Source: Scleromitrula shiraiana
Lineage: Eukaryota > Ascomycota > Leotiomycetes > Helotiales > Sclerotiniaceae
DNA: 64,000 nucleotides
NCBI GenBank assembly: GCA_028455995.1
Contig: JABELC010000003.1
Span: 2,232,001 to 2,296,000, forward strand
Direction: 5' to 3'
A program made the translations under genes and the position numbers. The notes beneath the pieces were generated by a model. That model was not told the origin of the DNA. It made no database searches and saw only the letters and a list, made by a program, of their open reading frames with translations. Below are positions 45,929 to 58,520 of this stretch, piece after piece. Position 1 is the stretch's first letter, and every line of letters starts with the position of its first letter.

Positions 45929-48115
45929 ATGACCCACCCACTCACCCCAGAAGAAATAACCACCTTCCTCAACGACCTCGACCACAACAGCGACGGAATA
46001 ATCGAATACACGGAAGTGGAGCAAAAACTCGACCAAGTGCACCAAGAAATCGCCCCCGACGCAAAACCCCACCATCTGCACCACGAAAACACAGACGACA
46101 CCGCGCGTCACGCCTTCCTGCGTCGAGTCATCGGATCGGAGAAAAATAGGATTCCGAGAGCGGAATTCGAAAATACGGTAAGGGGCTGGAATGTTCCGTC
46201 GCTGGAACAGGATAGGGAGGTGCAGAGGGAGAGTGAGGAGTATATGAGGGGGATGGGGTGGGGGAGGAGGGTGAGGGCCTGGTGGAGTGTGAGGGGGCCC
46301 GAGGTGCTGTTTTTGGGGGTTGTGGTGGGCGCGCAGGTGGGGATGGGGACGTGGCAGTTGGTTAAGTATTTGAGGGGGGAGGAGTATAGGAGGGCTTTTG
46401 GGTGGGGGGTGGTGGTTGCGAAGACTTCGGCAGGGGTTTTGTAAGTTTGGTTTTGCTTTGATGGGGGATGTTGTTAAGGGATCGGATTAAAGACTTCTTA
46501 CTGACTCATTTGACGATGATTTGTAGATACCCGACTTTCTTCTTTCTTATTTTATCCATGTCGAGATATCTTTCGACCTTTGCGAGGAACTTTTATTATG
46601 TCTCTAGATTCATCAATTGGGATTTGAGTCAGAGTTTTCATATTATCATTTCCATCGTCGCCTTGGGGTTCGCTACACTGCATGCTATTGGACATTTGAC
46701 TGGGTATGAAATTTGAAATTTGAATAACTAGAAGACGACTCAGGTCGCTAATTCGAGACAGATCATTTTTATATGGAAGTAGACCTGCTCAACAATCAGC
46801 AGTGGCTGCTGTTCTCGGTCCCGATGCAGTACCCAGACCATACAGAGACTACGTAGCATCTCCACCCGGCTGGAGCGGAATCACCGCCTTTGGATTATTC
46901 TGGCTACTTGCCCTCTTAAGCATGCCCGTAATCCGCAAACGAAGCTACGAGATCTTTCAAATCGGCCATCTCCTTATGTTTCCCATCATTGGACTATTAA
47001 TGGCTCACGGTACTGCCGCTCTTCTCCAGTTTCCCATGCTCGGATACTGGCTTGCATTTCCCACTCTCCTCGTTCTCATCGAACGAACCACACGCATAGC
47101 CTGTGGTTTCCATCGTATACCCGCCCGTCTACAAATCCTAGATGACGACACCGTAGCCATATTCGTCACGATTCCCCATCGAAGAATCTGGCTCTACAAA
47201 GCAGGACAATATGTATTCCTACAAGTTCCACACCTGTCATTCTTCCAATGGCATCCTTTTACCATATCCACATGTATCGACAACGAAATGCAACTTCACA
47301 TCAAAACAGACGGAGATTGGACTTCCAAATTAAGAGATATGTCGAAAGAAAATCCAAACGGATCTTCAGATATCGTAATAGGTCTCGATGGACCATTCGG
47401 AGCCCCCGCTCAACGTTTCTACGATTTCGACCAAAGTATTATCATCGGTAGTGGAATAGGCGTAACACCATTCTCAGGTATCCTCGCCGATCTCCGCGCA
47501 CGAGAAACTCGCGAAAATCCCTTTTCTCCTCCATCCAACACACACACCCACTCGCACTCACACTCGCATTCCCAATCCACCTCATCCGAAAAAACCATCA
47601 CAACCCCTACCTCCTCGTCCCCCTACCGCCGCGTCGACTTCCACTGGATAGTAAAAGACAAGAACCATCTCCTCTGGTTCTCCAACCTCCTCAACTCAAT
47701 CTCCCATTGCTCGTCCCCTTCCTCCCAAAACCCCCACTTAGACATCAACCTCATCACGCACGTAACCACAAAGCGCAAAAACATATCCACGCATATTTTT
47801 CGCTATCTACTTGAAATCCATCGCACGCCAGAGAGACCGGCGAGCCCGTTGACGGGCCTGATTAATAGTACGTGTTTTGGACGACCGGATTTGAAGAGGA
47901 TTTTTGATGAGCATTATGACGATATGAAGGGGGTTTGGGGAGGTACTAAGGAGGGAAAGGGAAAGGGCGAGGGGAAGAGGAGGGTGGGAGTTTTCTTTTG
48001 TGGGGCCCCGGTTATTGGGGCGGAGTTGGCGGATAGGTGTAGGGTTTTGACGAAGAGGGGGAGGGCGGATGGGAGTTTTATAGAGTATCATTTTATGATG
48101 GAGGTTTTTGGTTAG
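45929..48115 (+). CDS. noxC: NADPH oxidase with EF-hand, NoxC type
   Basis: Membrane flavocytochrome that passes electrons from NADPH through FAD and two hemes to oxygen, making superoxide. Three exons (45929-46440, 46527-46703, 46780-48115) close in frame to 674 residues. An N-terminal EF-hand loop (DHNSDGIIEYTE, residues 18-29) is complete, so Ca2+ control is likely. This separates NoxC from NoxA/NoxB. The transmembrane ferric-reductase region holds the heme His pairs (HIIISIVALGFATLHAIGH and GHLLMFPIIGLLMAHG). The FAD site is HPFTIS, and the NADPH part has IIGSGIGVTPF and ends EYHFMMEVFG, a match to the conserved C-terminal Phe. A His/Ser-rich insert (HTHSHSHSHSQ) sits in the NADPH domain. 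I took the first ATG of the open frame; an upstream exon is possible. Confidence 0.92.
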
Positions 48116-48844
48116 GTTTGCTGGTGGCTGTTGATAATTGTTTAATGTTTATTAATATCACGGCTTCGATAGTTGGGTAGTATGTTGGAAATTTAGAATA
48201 TATATGGAATTCGCTGAGGTTTGGGATGTTGTTTGAGAAGCAAGCCACTAGAGTGTATATCAAATCATGGCCGAATTTAATATTTCAGCTTTTAATCGAC
48301 ATATACGAACAATGAACAGATACGGCGTGATGTTTATCTTACTTCAGTAATTTATATGCTTTGACTTGATGTCGATATAGTTATAGACGTTTTAACGGAA
48401 GATTAATTTATATCAAAACTCCCCATATTTTTTCTCTCGGACAATGAAAGGTCTCGATATATTGACAGATTCAGATTGTATGGCCCTGGCAATTTGCTTT
48501 ACTTCGTTCAGTAAGCTTGTATAGCGGGACAAAACAAGACATAGATCGAAAAGATTTGCTTACTCATGCCCTTGTAACACAGCAGAAAAGATACCTTTAC
48601 GATACACAAATGCAGCCACAGGCGGAGCTGAGATTCCGTATCAGGAAGTATTCGTGGTCGGCACATAGCTGAGTATTCCGCTCATCACGATGAAATATTG
48701 ATCAGTAAACATCGAGGATTGTGCGAAAACATACTCCTGGTGCTCTGTTGCCAAGGCGTATATATATACTTCAATGAATCTTAGGGTATTTTAATGTATT
48801 TGAATTGCACTTGCACATTGTGAACTAACTGGAATATTGTGACA
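48116..48844. other. Intergenic region
   Basis: No gene is seen. It is the 3' region of noxC and the promoter of the GMC oxidoreductase; the last 60 bases are AT-rich. Confidence 0.5.
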
Positions 48845-51109
48845 ATGCATATGAAATCATGGACTCCATTTTTCATTTTCCTCTCCAATCTTGTAGAAGC
48901 TTTACCTAATTTTCATACCTATCAAGCGAAGGATATTTCCAACCATACTTGCGATTATCTCATAGTAGGAGGTGGTACAGCGGGTATATATGTCTCTTCT
49001 AATATATTTCGTTGCCATGTGTATCTCATCCAATCTAAGCCATCACAGGACTGACTATAGGCGCACGGCTCGCCGCACCAAACCACCTCCAGATCTGCAT
49101 CATCGAGGCGGGCGACTTCTATGAGAAGTCGCCCACTGGAAACCAAAGTTGGATCCCTGGTTACGCCAGTTATGGAAGCAACGTGAATCCTAGTACCGCC
49201 AATGATACCCCAGATATAGATTGGGGATTCGTGACGCAAAATCAGACCGGTTTGAACAATAATACCTTTCATTATGCGAGAGGCAGAACACTAGGAGGCA
49301 GCTCCGCCAGAAACTTCATGGTGTATATTTGTCCATCCCCCGACAAGCTTTATCTCACTTACTAATGGGTTTTCAGATATCACCGTGGAAATGCTCAGGC
49401 TTATGATCTATGGGCAAAGGAAGTGGGAGATGAATCGTACAGTTGGAATAACTTCCTTCCTTATTTCCGAAAAAGTGCAAAATACTCGGCGCCAAATACA
49501 AGTATGCGTGCTGCGAACGCTACAGTGCCAGTACCGAGCGTAGAAGCGTATAGTGCTCATGGAGGACCGTAAGTGTGATTCTTCATTAAATTTGTCAAAC
49601 ATGGCCTAGGCCTTACTCACGACGCGTATCAGTCTTCAGGTTTCACACCCAAACTGGGCATTGCCAATGTCTAGTTTCGCTAAAGATGCATTCTCGTCGA
49701 TTGGTATTCCACCACTACAAGATCTTAGTTCTGGCAACATATTAGGAGCTCAGTATACTCCAATGACAATCAATCCTGTAGATGAAAAGCGTTCTTCTAG
49801 TGAAGCAAGCTATCTTCAGTTCGCGCTTGCTAGTGGGAGGACAAATCTAAAATTATTCACTAAAACATTAGCGAAGAAAATTGTCTTTAATGGTAAAACA
49901 GCTACTGGTGTTCTTGTTGCTGATGCCAATGGGACGGAATATACCATCGCTGCTAAGAAGGAGGTCATATTATCTGCCGGCGCTGTATGTACAACAAAAT
50001 ATACTTTGAATGATTGGAAAAAGTTGCGCTAACTTTCCAGCTAGTTTCAATCACCACAGCTTCTCATGGTATCTGGTATAGGACCCAAAGCTGCTCTTCA
50101 AAATCTGGGCATAAAATTGCTACTTGAAAAACCAGGTGTAGGGCAAGGAATGTGGGATCATGTTTCTCTAGCAGTTATCCAGCAAGTAGATGTGGAAACA
50201 CAAAGTGAATTATCGGATCCTGCAAAAGCATTGAAAGCTGCGGAGGATTACACAAATATGCATTCTGGTATCCTAACTAGCAATGGTGCAGATTATATTG
50301 GTAACTATTTTTGCATATTATCATGAAACAAATCCTGAAATGAAAGCTGAACTAACAAAGAATCTTTAGGATGGGAGAAACTTCCCCAGCCCGAAAGGTC
50401 CAACCTATCAGCTTCCGCTCTTGCCAGTCTAGCTCAATTCCCCTCCGACTGGCCCGAACTAGAAATGGTAATCGGAGCCCTCCCTGTCCCTGGCCCAGTT
50501 GGTACAAACTACGGTCTAATCTTTTCCACACTTGTCGCACCATTATCGCGAGGATCCGTCACCATAATCTCAAATGACACATCGGATCTTCCACTAATCA
50601 ATCCAAACTATCTATCCCACCCCACAGACCAAGAATTAGCTATTCAGACATTCAAACGTATGCGACAACTACTGAACGCAGATCCTTTCAAGTCGATCTT
50701 GATTGGACAAGAAATCGAACCTGGGGTGGCGGTTCAGACTGATGAGCAAATTTTGGAGGCAATGAGAGCTTCGGGTAGTCCGGCATATCATGCTTCTTGT
50801 ACTTGTGAGTTGTTAAACGCCCAACATTGTAATCAAGTATTAACGAAACCTAGGCAAAATGGGTAAATTAAATGATAAGAGTGCAGTGGTTGATTCTAGG
50901 TCAAGAGTTATTGGTGTGAATTCATTGAGAGTTGTAGATGCGTCGGCGTTTCCACTCTTACCTCCAGGACACCCGCAAGCTACCATTTGTAAGCTTTCTT
51001 TTCTTCTATCATATTGTTTACGCTTCGATTTGGAATATGTGTGAGACTGACATGATTTATAGATGCTTTTGCCGAAAAGATTGCGGCGCAGATATTAAAT
51101 GGGCAATAA
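48845..51109 (+). CDS. Secreted GMC oxidoreductase (FAD-dependent)
   Basis: FAD enzyme of the glucose-methanol-choline family, probably an extracellular alcohol or sugar oxidase or dehydrogenase; the substrate is not decidable by eye. Eight exons close in frame to 609 residues: 48845-48983, 49049-49322, 49377-49568, 49633-49984, 50045-50300, 50370-50804, 50854-50988, 51063-51109. A signal peptide (WTPFFIFLSNLVEA) precedes the dinucleotide-binding motif DYLIVGGGTAGLTIGARLA. GMC signature 1 is GRTLGGSSARNFMVYHRG. Signature 2 is GAFQSPQLLMVSGIGP. The catalytic His lie in SPAYHASCTCKMG and LPPGHPQATIYAFAEKIA. Many N-x-[ST] sites suggest glycosylation. All splice sites are GT-AG. Confidence 0.93.
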
Positions 51110-51595
51110 ATGCATTAGTGATGGTCTGCAGATGTGGGACCCCGCATACGCTTCGCTTATGTTGTGACACTTTAATAGCAGCCAAGATAGATAACACTGT
51201 TCCTAGGCGATGTATCTAGATCATTAATTATACCATCAAATGCACCACGAGATTGCTAAAAATGAAAATTCATGCTCTGCCATTTGATTTGCAAATGATT
51301 GGCTGACCAAAAGCCGATTTTATAACACATGGTTCAGCTTCAGAAATGATTCTGAACTTTATGAAGCTAAATCATGCCTCAAGTGATTGTAGTCCAACTA
51401 ATTTACCAACCTAACCAACGTATCGAGGCTCCTTAGATTCTCTTGAACGATTCCCAGCTCGACTCCAAATTCATATGCAAACTTGTTGCCAAAATAAAAC
51501 AATCCAAATCCAGTTGAGCTGCTCCCATTCGAGTGGTAAATCAGATTCCCTCAACAACCTATGTAGCAGGTACTAATAGGCAGAAACCTCATTCC
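51110..51595. other. Intergenic region between converging genes
   Basis: No gene is seen. It holds the 3' ends of the GMC oxidoreductase (plus) and the amidase (minus). Confidence 0.55.
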
Positions 51596-53531
51596 TTAAC
51601 TTGTCTCCTCTCTCTCTTTTGTATCTGCTCTCGCCAACTCTACAACATCAATCCACGTTCTTGGTATCTTTCTTCCTCCTCCGCCATTCTCCTTTGCCAA
51701 CCATGCCTCAGCATCTTTACCCCACCCGATCAACGCATTATCCCCTCCCCACTCCGTGACCCCCATGATTCCCACGGGAATATCCCCCTCCCCTTTCTTC
51801 GGATGCACATATCCAACTGGACAATTAATTCCAGGTAAACCTGTAAAATTTGCCATCCACACATATTCCATATTTCTAAGAGTTTTATTAGCATCAGAAA
51901 CGCCATATTTCAAATCCGCTTCCCAGATTTCCCACCCTGGCAGTGGTGTTGTGGGTGTCACTATGATGAGACCTGGATGTTTCTTAAAGAGGAATGCAAG
52001 GTGCTGCATCAGAAGATTACGTAGCTTCTGTGCCAGTCGATAGTCGCTAGCTGGAGTCGTTGCAGCTGCGGCGAGGGTAACTTGGTTAGCGTGATTAAAT
52101 CCAGATAGCCAATTTGTTTTTGATGATGGAACATCGCGTGCGCGTGCAGACATCTCTGATGTTATCGTCATGACATGAGCTAGCTGACCTTCTGCAATAT
52201 ATGGAATGGTGATTGGAACGACTGTGTAACCGAGAGTCTTCTCGCAGTGATCTACAAATTTAGTGCAGAGAGTTTTGACAGATGGGTCGGCCCAATCGAA
52301 CCAATCCTTGTATATGCCTAGGACTTTTGGACGAGCTTTATCAAGAGGACCAGGTGGGTTGAATAACCCACCGACGGGATTAGCAGGATCGGGGTTGGCT
52401 AAGAAGCGGTACGCAATCTCGAGATCTGACATAGTTGCCGCAAGAGGTCCATTTACTGTGACAGTACTTCCAGCATATTCCACTCGATTATGTGTAGGCT
52501 TCAATCCATAGATTCCACAAAATGATGACGGTATGCGAATACTTCCGCCACCATCTGAACCAAGAGCAAAAGGAATTAACCCAGCAGAAACTGCATAAGC
52601 CGGTCCACCAGATGAACCGCCAGGATAGTATTGACTGTTGTGTGGATTTCGCGGCGTACCCCAGTTAGGATTATTATTTGTAGTATCCGCACCGATTTCA
52701 TGCATGTTCAACTTGCCCATTATCAGCACTCCAGCTTTTTGCCACTGTTGAATTGCCCAAGAAGATTCTTTCGCAGTTGGAAATAAAGCATCATTTTTCT
52801 TTCTTCCTTTGGTACTGCGGTATCCAGCCACATCACTATCATCTTTGATACCGGTCGGAACTCCGTCAAGAATGCTTAATGGTTTACCAGCCTTATATCG
52901 AAGGGTAGATTCTTTAGCGGCTGCTAGAATCTCTTCGGGGTGAGAGTCAATAAATGCAACAGAATGATCTCCAGGCGGATTGAGGTCCCTTCGTATAAGT
53001 GGAAGTAGAGACTCGGCAACAGAGAGTGGGGTAAGTTTTCCCGAACGATAAAGCCAGTGATACTCGATTGCTGAGCGATATCGTCCAGGAACATCATCGT
53101 CTGGAGATATCAAAACTTTCTCAAACTCTGTATCGTTTGATCTAGACTCAGCTGCCGCATCTTCTTTTGGTAAAGGAATGACAGTCGGCTGCAAAATATT
53201 ACTGATAATTCATCGGACAAAATTGAGCAAGAAACTTACATCCCACCTCTCGAAATATTCTTCCAGACACTTAATCGTTCGCAATCCATCCAATCCCGCA
53301 TTATTCCATATTGCAAATTGAAGAAATTTGAATTTAGAGACACTGAAATACAATATTAACATGTGATTGACTAATTACTAATGTAGTGACTTACAGCCAG
53401 GCACAAAATACCAGAAGCCAACCTCGAAGAATCGGATTCTTTGGTTCCTTTCTTACTAATGATACATTGGGGCCTTCTTTAGCAATTGGATAACCAAACC
53501 ATTTTTGAGTACCTTGATCTGGTTTCGTCAT
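51596..53531 (-). CDS. Amidase-signature hydrolase
   Basis: Hydrolyses amide bonds of an unknown substrate. Three exons (53531-53395, 53342-53240, 53188-51596) with introns of 52 and 51 nt close in frame to 610 residues. The Ser-Ser-Lys triad is in place: K195 in GIKDDSD, the cis-Ser in GGSSGG (residues 270-275) and the nucleophile S296 in DGGGSIRIP. The core runs PTGIKDDSDVAGYRSTKG, MGKLNMHEIG, TPRNPHNSQYYPGGSSGG. There is no N-terminal signal peptide. A hydrophobic stretch in the first exons (ILRGWLLVFCAWL) might associate with membranes. About 70 residues of N-terminal extension are longer than in minimal amidases and typical of this fungal subgroup. Confidence 0.93.
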
Positions 53532-53937
53532 TATCTAGAGATATAGCAAGTCTGTCGTGATTAAAAGAAGTAGGAATTGGGATAGTATTAGACGTGAAAG
53601 GATGGACACTTTAAACTAATGTGGCTCGAACATACGTATTGTACTAATCCCAGTTCATTTGATAGTCACCACGTGAAATTATTTTATACAAAAAGCAAGC
53701 ATCAGAGTTACAGTATGATGCATAGAGAAAAGATACGCATTCAGATGACTACATAGTTAAAGATTGGAATATACGATAATTTAATTTTTATGGTGATGAT
53801 GGTGACATTACAACCATTAAGCAGGCTTGCACGATCTTCAAGCATCCAATTAACAAATAGATTAGATGTCTCTAATCTGTAGAATCCGCACAGAATTCAT
53901 CTATAATCATACACAATGCTAGGATTTATGTTTTAAA
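53532..53937. other. Intergenic region
   Basis: No gene is seen. It is the amidase promoter and the 3' UTR of the D-lactate dehydrogenase gene. Confidence 0.55.
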
Positions 53938-55916
53938 TCACCACTCAGATACCTCTCCGGCCTTAGGCTTTTCTACTCTTACGACTTTATCTGGGTTCAA
54001 TAGACACAGAGGATCAAATGCCAGTTTTAGCTGTGGAGAAATTAGTAGATGCGTCGATGACAATTGGAACAAATGAGTACATACTCTTCTCATGGTATCA
54101 ACGGTAGTTTCGCCCAACTCATGGTTCAAATAATCTCTCTTGACCAATCCAACACCGTGCTCACCAGTCACGGTACCTTCCATCTCAACGGCTCTCTTAA
54201 CCATTCGATGAACGACCTCTTCAGCCGCCTTTCTTTGCTTGTCGTTGTATAGCATGATAGCTGCGCATGTCAGTAAAGCGTCACAATGACATAATAAAGT
54301 ACGTACTGTGGAAATTTCCATCTCCTACATGTCCTACGATTGAGGCAAACATTCCACTCTTGGCCAAATCCGCTTTTGTCTCTTCAATAATGTGAGGTAA
54401 TCTGCTCATTGGAACGGCAACATCTCCGGTCCAAACGTGATCGCCATCATTCTCTCTCATAGCCATTACAGACCACAATGCTTCTTTTCTGGCACTCCAC
54501 AATTCAGCTTGTTCCTCTGCGTTCTTAGCAAACTCAAAAGTTTTGCTTCCACTTGATTTTGCCAACTTTTTGACAATACCAATCTGCTCGCTTACACCAG
54601 CAGGTGTTCCAGCAAATTTAAAGAAAAGTGTGGGTGCCTCGAGCCATGTTTTCGTCGTCGTGCCGGATCTGTTGATGCTCAACATTTGGTTATCGTCCAA
54701 AATCTCGATTGCTGCGATTGGTACACCCTCTCTAACAACTTTTCCAACACAATCTGCTGCTTCCTTAATACTTCCAAAACTGCAAACAGCTACGCTGGTA
54801 GTATTTGGCTTCGTTGTAACCTTCAATGTGGCCTCAGTAACCAAGCCTAATGTCCCCTCACTTCCAATAAATATCTTCGTTAAATCATATCCGGCACTAC
54901 TTTTCCTCGGTCGTTGCCTCGTCTTAATTATTGTTCCATCCGCCAGTACGACAGTCAAATTCATCACCCACTCCCTCATTGTCCCATAGCGATACGCATT
55001 TGTTCCACTACATCCAGTTCCCACCATCCCTCCAATCATAGCTCCCGGTCCTGGATCCGGAGGGAAGAATAGATTGTCTTTCGCCAATTCTTCATTCAGT
55101 CGCTCCCACCCCACAGCTGGTTGAACAACTACATCCATATCATCCTTGTGTAATTTGAGAATCTTGTCCATCCTGCCGAAATCTATACATATGCCACCTC
55201 TTGTCGTAGCGAAATGACCTTCCAGACTAGTGCCTCCACTGTAACCTGTCACCGGTATCTTCCTTCTGTGACAAACCTTCATGATCTTACTAACTTCCTC
55301 GGTCGATGCTGGCAAAACAACCATAAATGGTATTTCCTTATCCTTTCTCAAATGTGAAGACCATTCGCTGCCTGCGTGACTCTCAAGATCCGATTCGATA
55401 GTAGATACATTCTCCTCTCCAACAATTTCCACAAAATCTGCCCATGCTGCCTCAAGATTCGACTTTGATATATTATGTTTGAGAGGTTTGGTTGTAGAGA
55501 GAGGGGTAGTCGAGGTGGTGGGAGACCCAGGGTTTCTGAAGGATCCAAAATAGTATCCTCCTATAGCTGCAGATATGATGACTATATATTGTAAGAGGAA
55601 ATTAGCTCTACCCAATCTGCCACGAAGAAAATGTGTTAGGTATCTCCGCACCAAAAGTCAGAGCCAGCGGTCTTCCTCCAGCGGTCTCGTTTCTGTTTTC
55701 CGAGTACCGTTCTCTTTCCGCGCGCTCCTTCATAATTCGCACTTGTGCACTTTCATAGAGTTGACCTTTGAAGGATCTACCCTCTCCTTGCTTTTGCTCG
55801 GTGGATGCATATCGTAGTCTGGTAGCTCCAGCGCGGAGACAGAATGGTGATGGTTTCAAAGATGCGCGCAAACTTGCCAGCAGAGCTGTCGAGGGAGCTC
55901 TTCTAGGAAGAGACAT
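53938..55916 (-). CDS. dld1: D-lactate dehydrogenase (cytochrome), mitochondrial
   Basis: Oxidises D-lactate to pyruvate and passes electrons to cytochrome c in the intermembrane space. Four exons (55916-55652, 55566-54307, 54260-54085, 54030-53938) close in frame to 597 residues. The start is an Arg/Ser-rich presequence (MSLPRRAPSTALLASLRASL), followed by a hydrophobic segment formed across intron 1 (LALTFAIGGYYFGSF), as expected for an inner-membrane anchor. The FAD-binding region includes PVTGYSGGTSLEGH and PGPGAMIGGMVGTGCSGTNA. The C-terminal FAD-oxidase region has VGHVGDGNFHTIM and TGEHGVGLVKRDYL. Intron 3 is 54 nt with no stop in frame, so retention would insert 18 residues. The closely related D-2-hydroxyglutarate enzymes lack this anchor. 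Confidence 0.92.
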
Positions 55917-56432
55917 GATATAAAGATCGATGAGGAATTAAAAAACTAGCATTGAGTTCCCAGGGTCGCAATTCGTTGGGTGAGGGTTCTCACAAGGCTA
56001 GAATTGTGTGAGGAGGGATTTCGGAAATAATTTATTTATATCGGCATAGATAAAAAGCTTTCCCCACATTGTCAAGATTACAATAAATAGCTCCACAGCG
56101 CGCAATGTATCTTACCATAGACTGGATTATATCACGAAGAGGTGGGATTATTTTGATAAGACATAGATATATAATAAATATTCTATGGAGTGTCACACAA
56201 ATTGTAATGATTTGGAAGTAAAAGATTGGTTGATTACGAATACATTCTGATGCATTTAGGGTCAACAACTCAGATTCACGATGATATGCGCCGCAACACC
56301 TTTATCACCACCAGTACTCCAAACCAGCAGCCAAACTTTTAGAAAGAAAATTCCAAAGTATCATCGTTCCCAATCTAAAGAATTAATAGCTTACATCGTA
56401 CCACGGCAACCCCACATTAACGACGGAAAAAC
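55917..56432. other. Intergenic region
   Basis: No gene is seen. It is the promoter of the D-lactate dehydrogenase gene and the 3' end of the Clr5-domain gene. Confidence 0.55.
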
Positions 56433-58520
56433 CTAAGTATTCTTCCATGAAACCAGTTGAACTGAAAAGATCGGTTTAACACCACCGATAGCCCTCAGAT
56501 AAGCTTCGAGCTCTTCATCATGATCAATTGGTATCGTCAATTCTTGTTCCGGCGAACCCATGCAGCCTTCTACGCGATTAGCGAACGTACCCGGGAATTT
56601 TGAGGCCGCCAATTGACGCAAGACATCGAGAGATGCAGTTGTTAATGTGCTAACCCACAATCTGTTGTTTGACTGAACATCTGAAGAAGGGTGGAGGCGG
56701 AAATAAACTGCCATAGAAGAAGGGGTTGGCGGAAAAGCTTGTGCAGCTTGAGCAACGAACTGTTGATTTGTGTATTGTGGCTCAGAGAATGGGCTTTGCA
56801 TGTTACGAGCCATCATTCCAGGGTCATTAGCAGCAGCAAGTAATAGAGATGGATCAATTTGCATATCCGAATGGTCTACCATAACTGGGGTATGAGCATG
56901 AGATTGTACTTGTGCCTGAGCCTGAGCCTGGGCTTGTGCCTGAGCTGCTTGTGCTTCGGCTTGACGAGCTTGAACTTGCATGTTAGCTTGAACTTGGTTT
57001 TGCGAATGAGCTTGGGCATGAGCTGCTGTCTGAATAAGTGCATCATGCGGATCAGGTTGATATGTGGCTGGTTCTTCTTGGTTGCTGAATTGACCTAATG
57101 ATTGATCCGGCTGCGCTGCAAAATTAGGATCATAATTCCTCCTTCTTGTTGGGTCACGCTTAGTCTGGTCGTCTCGAAGACGTTTCATTACATCCCTACA
57201 CAAGACTTCCATCGCCTTTACTTTTTCGGCGTGTTTAGGATCAGCATCCCCTGGAGAAAGTAGATTTTGCAATAATTCTGAACCGTTGATCCAAGACTCT
57301 TTGAGCTCCTTCCAATGTTCTGCTCCCGCTTCCAACTTGCTTGTAAAATGATCTGCCTTGAGGATCTGGTAGAATGAGTTCCGTAGCTGCCTCGATTCTT
57401 CAGGATTGACACCAAGTGCATTTTTGGCTTCAGCAATTGTCATTCGACGTTCCAAAGTTCGCATTCGCTTCGTCACATCTACACAAACAACGTCAAGAGC
57501 CAGCTTTTTGGCATCCTGGTTATCCTCATTGCCCCAAAAAACTGATTGTAAGTGTTCACTCTCCTGTATAAGCCTATCCTTCGCCGCTTCCCATCTCTCT
57601 GGACCAGCGACGGTCTTCTTTAAGATGCCTGCTTCCTCACATATGCGATGGAATCGAGCTCGAATATCACGATATAAGTTGGCATCCAGACTTAAAAAGG
57701 ATTTACTCTCATCAATAGTCGTCTCGGAAGGAAATCGGGGAGGTCCTGGGGGGTCAGCAGGAAGGCCAGCCCAACCACGAGTCCGGCGACGACGTTTGCG
57801 TGTGGTCCATCGTTCCGCCGACTCAGCCTGCAACTTTGCTAAACGTTCTTGTCTTTTTGCCATAACTTCAGGGCTGAGTGGTGGTGATTCGGCCCTTGTT
57901 CTCTTTGGTGTGGGTATAGCGGAAGGTAAATTCTCCATTTGCGGTTCTTCTTCCACTAGCTGCCCATCTGGATAGAGTGCCTGTTGAAGCTGGTTGAGCA
58001 CATCCTGATCCGAATCGCGTTTCTTTGTTTTTGCTCCATTGGGTACTCGTAATAACCATCGATTCTTAGCTCGAACACGCATAAGTTCGCGCTCCTTGAT
58101 ATCATGGCCTTCTTCGTTGAGGATGCGAAGCATTTCGCGCTGTGACGTATTGCAGTCCCATAGTTCTTTGATTCGTTGAACGAGAACTACATTCTTGTGA
58201 GCGGGATTTTGTTTCGAGGGAAAATCCCATCGTTTGAATTGAGTCTGAAATGCGCGTTTCCTTTTTATAAATAGTCAGTGCAAGTAAGTTGAAGTAGAAG
58301 AAGTAGTACGGGTGAGCATAATGATATTGATGCTATTGCTTGCTGTACTGTAGCTTGGTAGGGGGTAGTTTGGTAGCTAGGTATCTAGGTATCTTTTTAC
58401 TCACGATGGATTAAAGGAATAATGTTCTTTCATATATTCCATAATCTCTTCTAAAGATTTCTTCTCCTCAATATACATGCGATAGCATATTTCTTCTTTA
58501 TTCTCCCAATCATAAACCAT
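56433..58520 (-). CDS. Clr5-domain protein, possible transcription regulator
   Basis: Probable nuclear protein. Two exons (58520-58405, 58260-56433) join in frame to 647 residues. The first exon supplies the start of a Clr5 domain (MVYDWENKEEICYRMYIEEK, then SLEEIMEYMKEHYSFNPS). The join gives SKRAFQTQFKRWDFPSKQNP, the domain's hallmark, followed by NTSQREMLRILNEEGHDIKE and RVRAKNRWLLR. A basic run (TTRKRRRRTRGW) could be a nuclear signal. The middle holds two repeated helical units (VNPEESRQLRNSFYQILKAD and DANLYRDIRARFHRICEEAG). Next comes an Ala/Gln-rich stretch (AQAQAQAQAQAQ) and a conserved C-terminus. In fission yeast Clr5 acts in silencing; the role of this filamentous-fungal relative is unknown. 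Confidence 0.85.

Noticed and set aside
57406..57975. 189-codon plus-strand frame
   Set aside because: It lies wholly antisense to the Clr5-domain gene, whose protein is conserved; a shadow frame.
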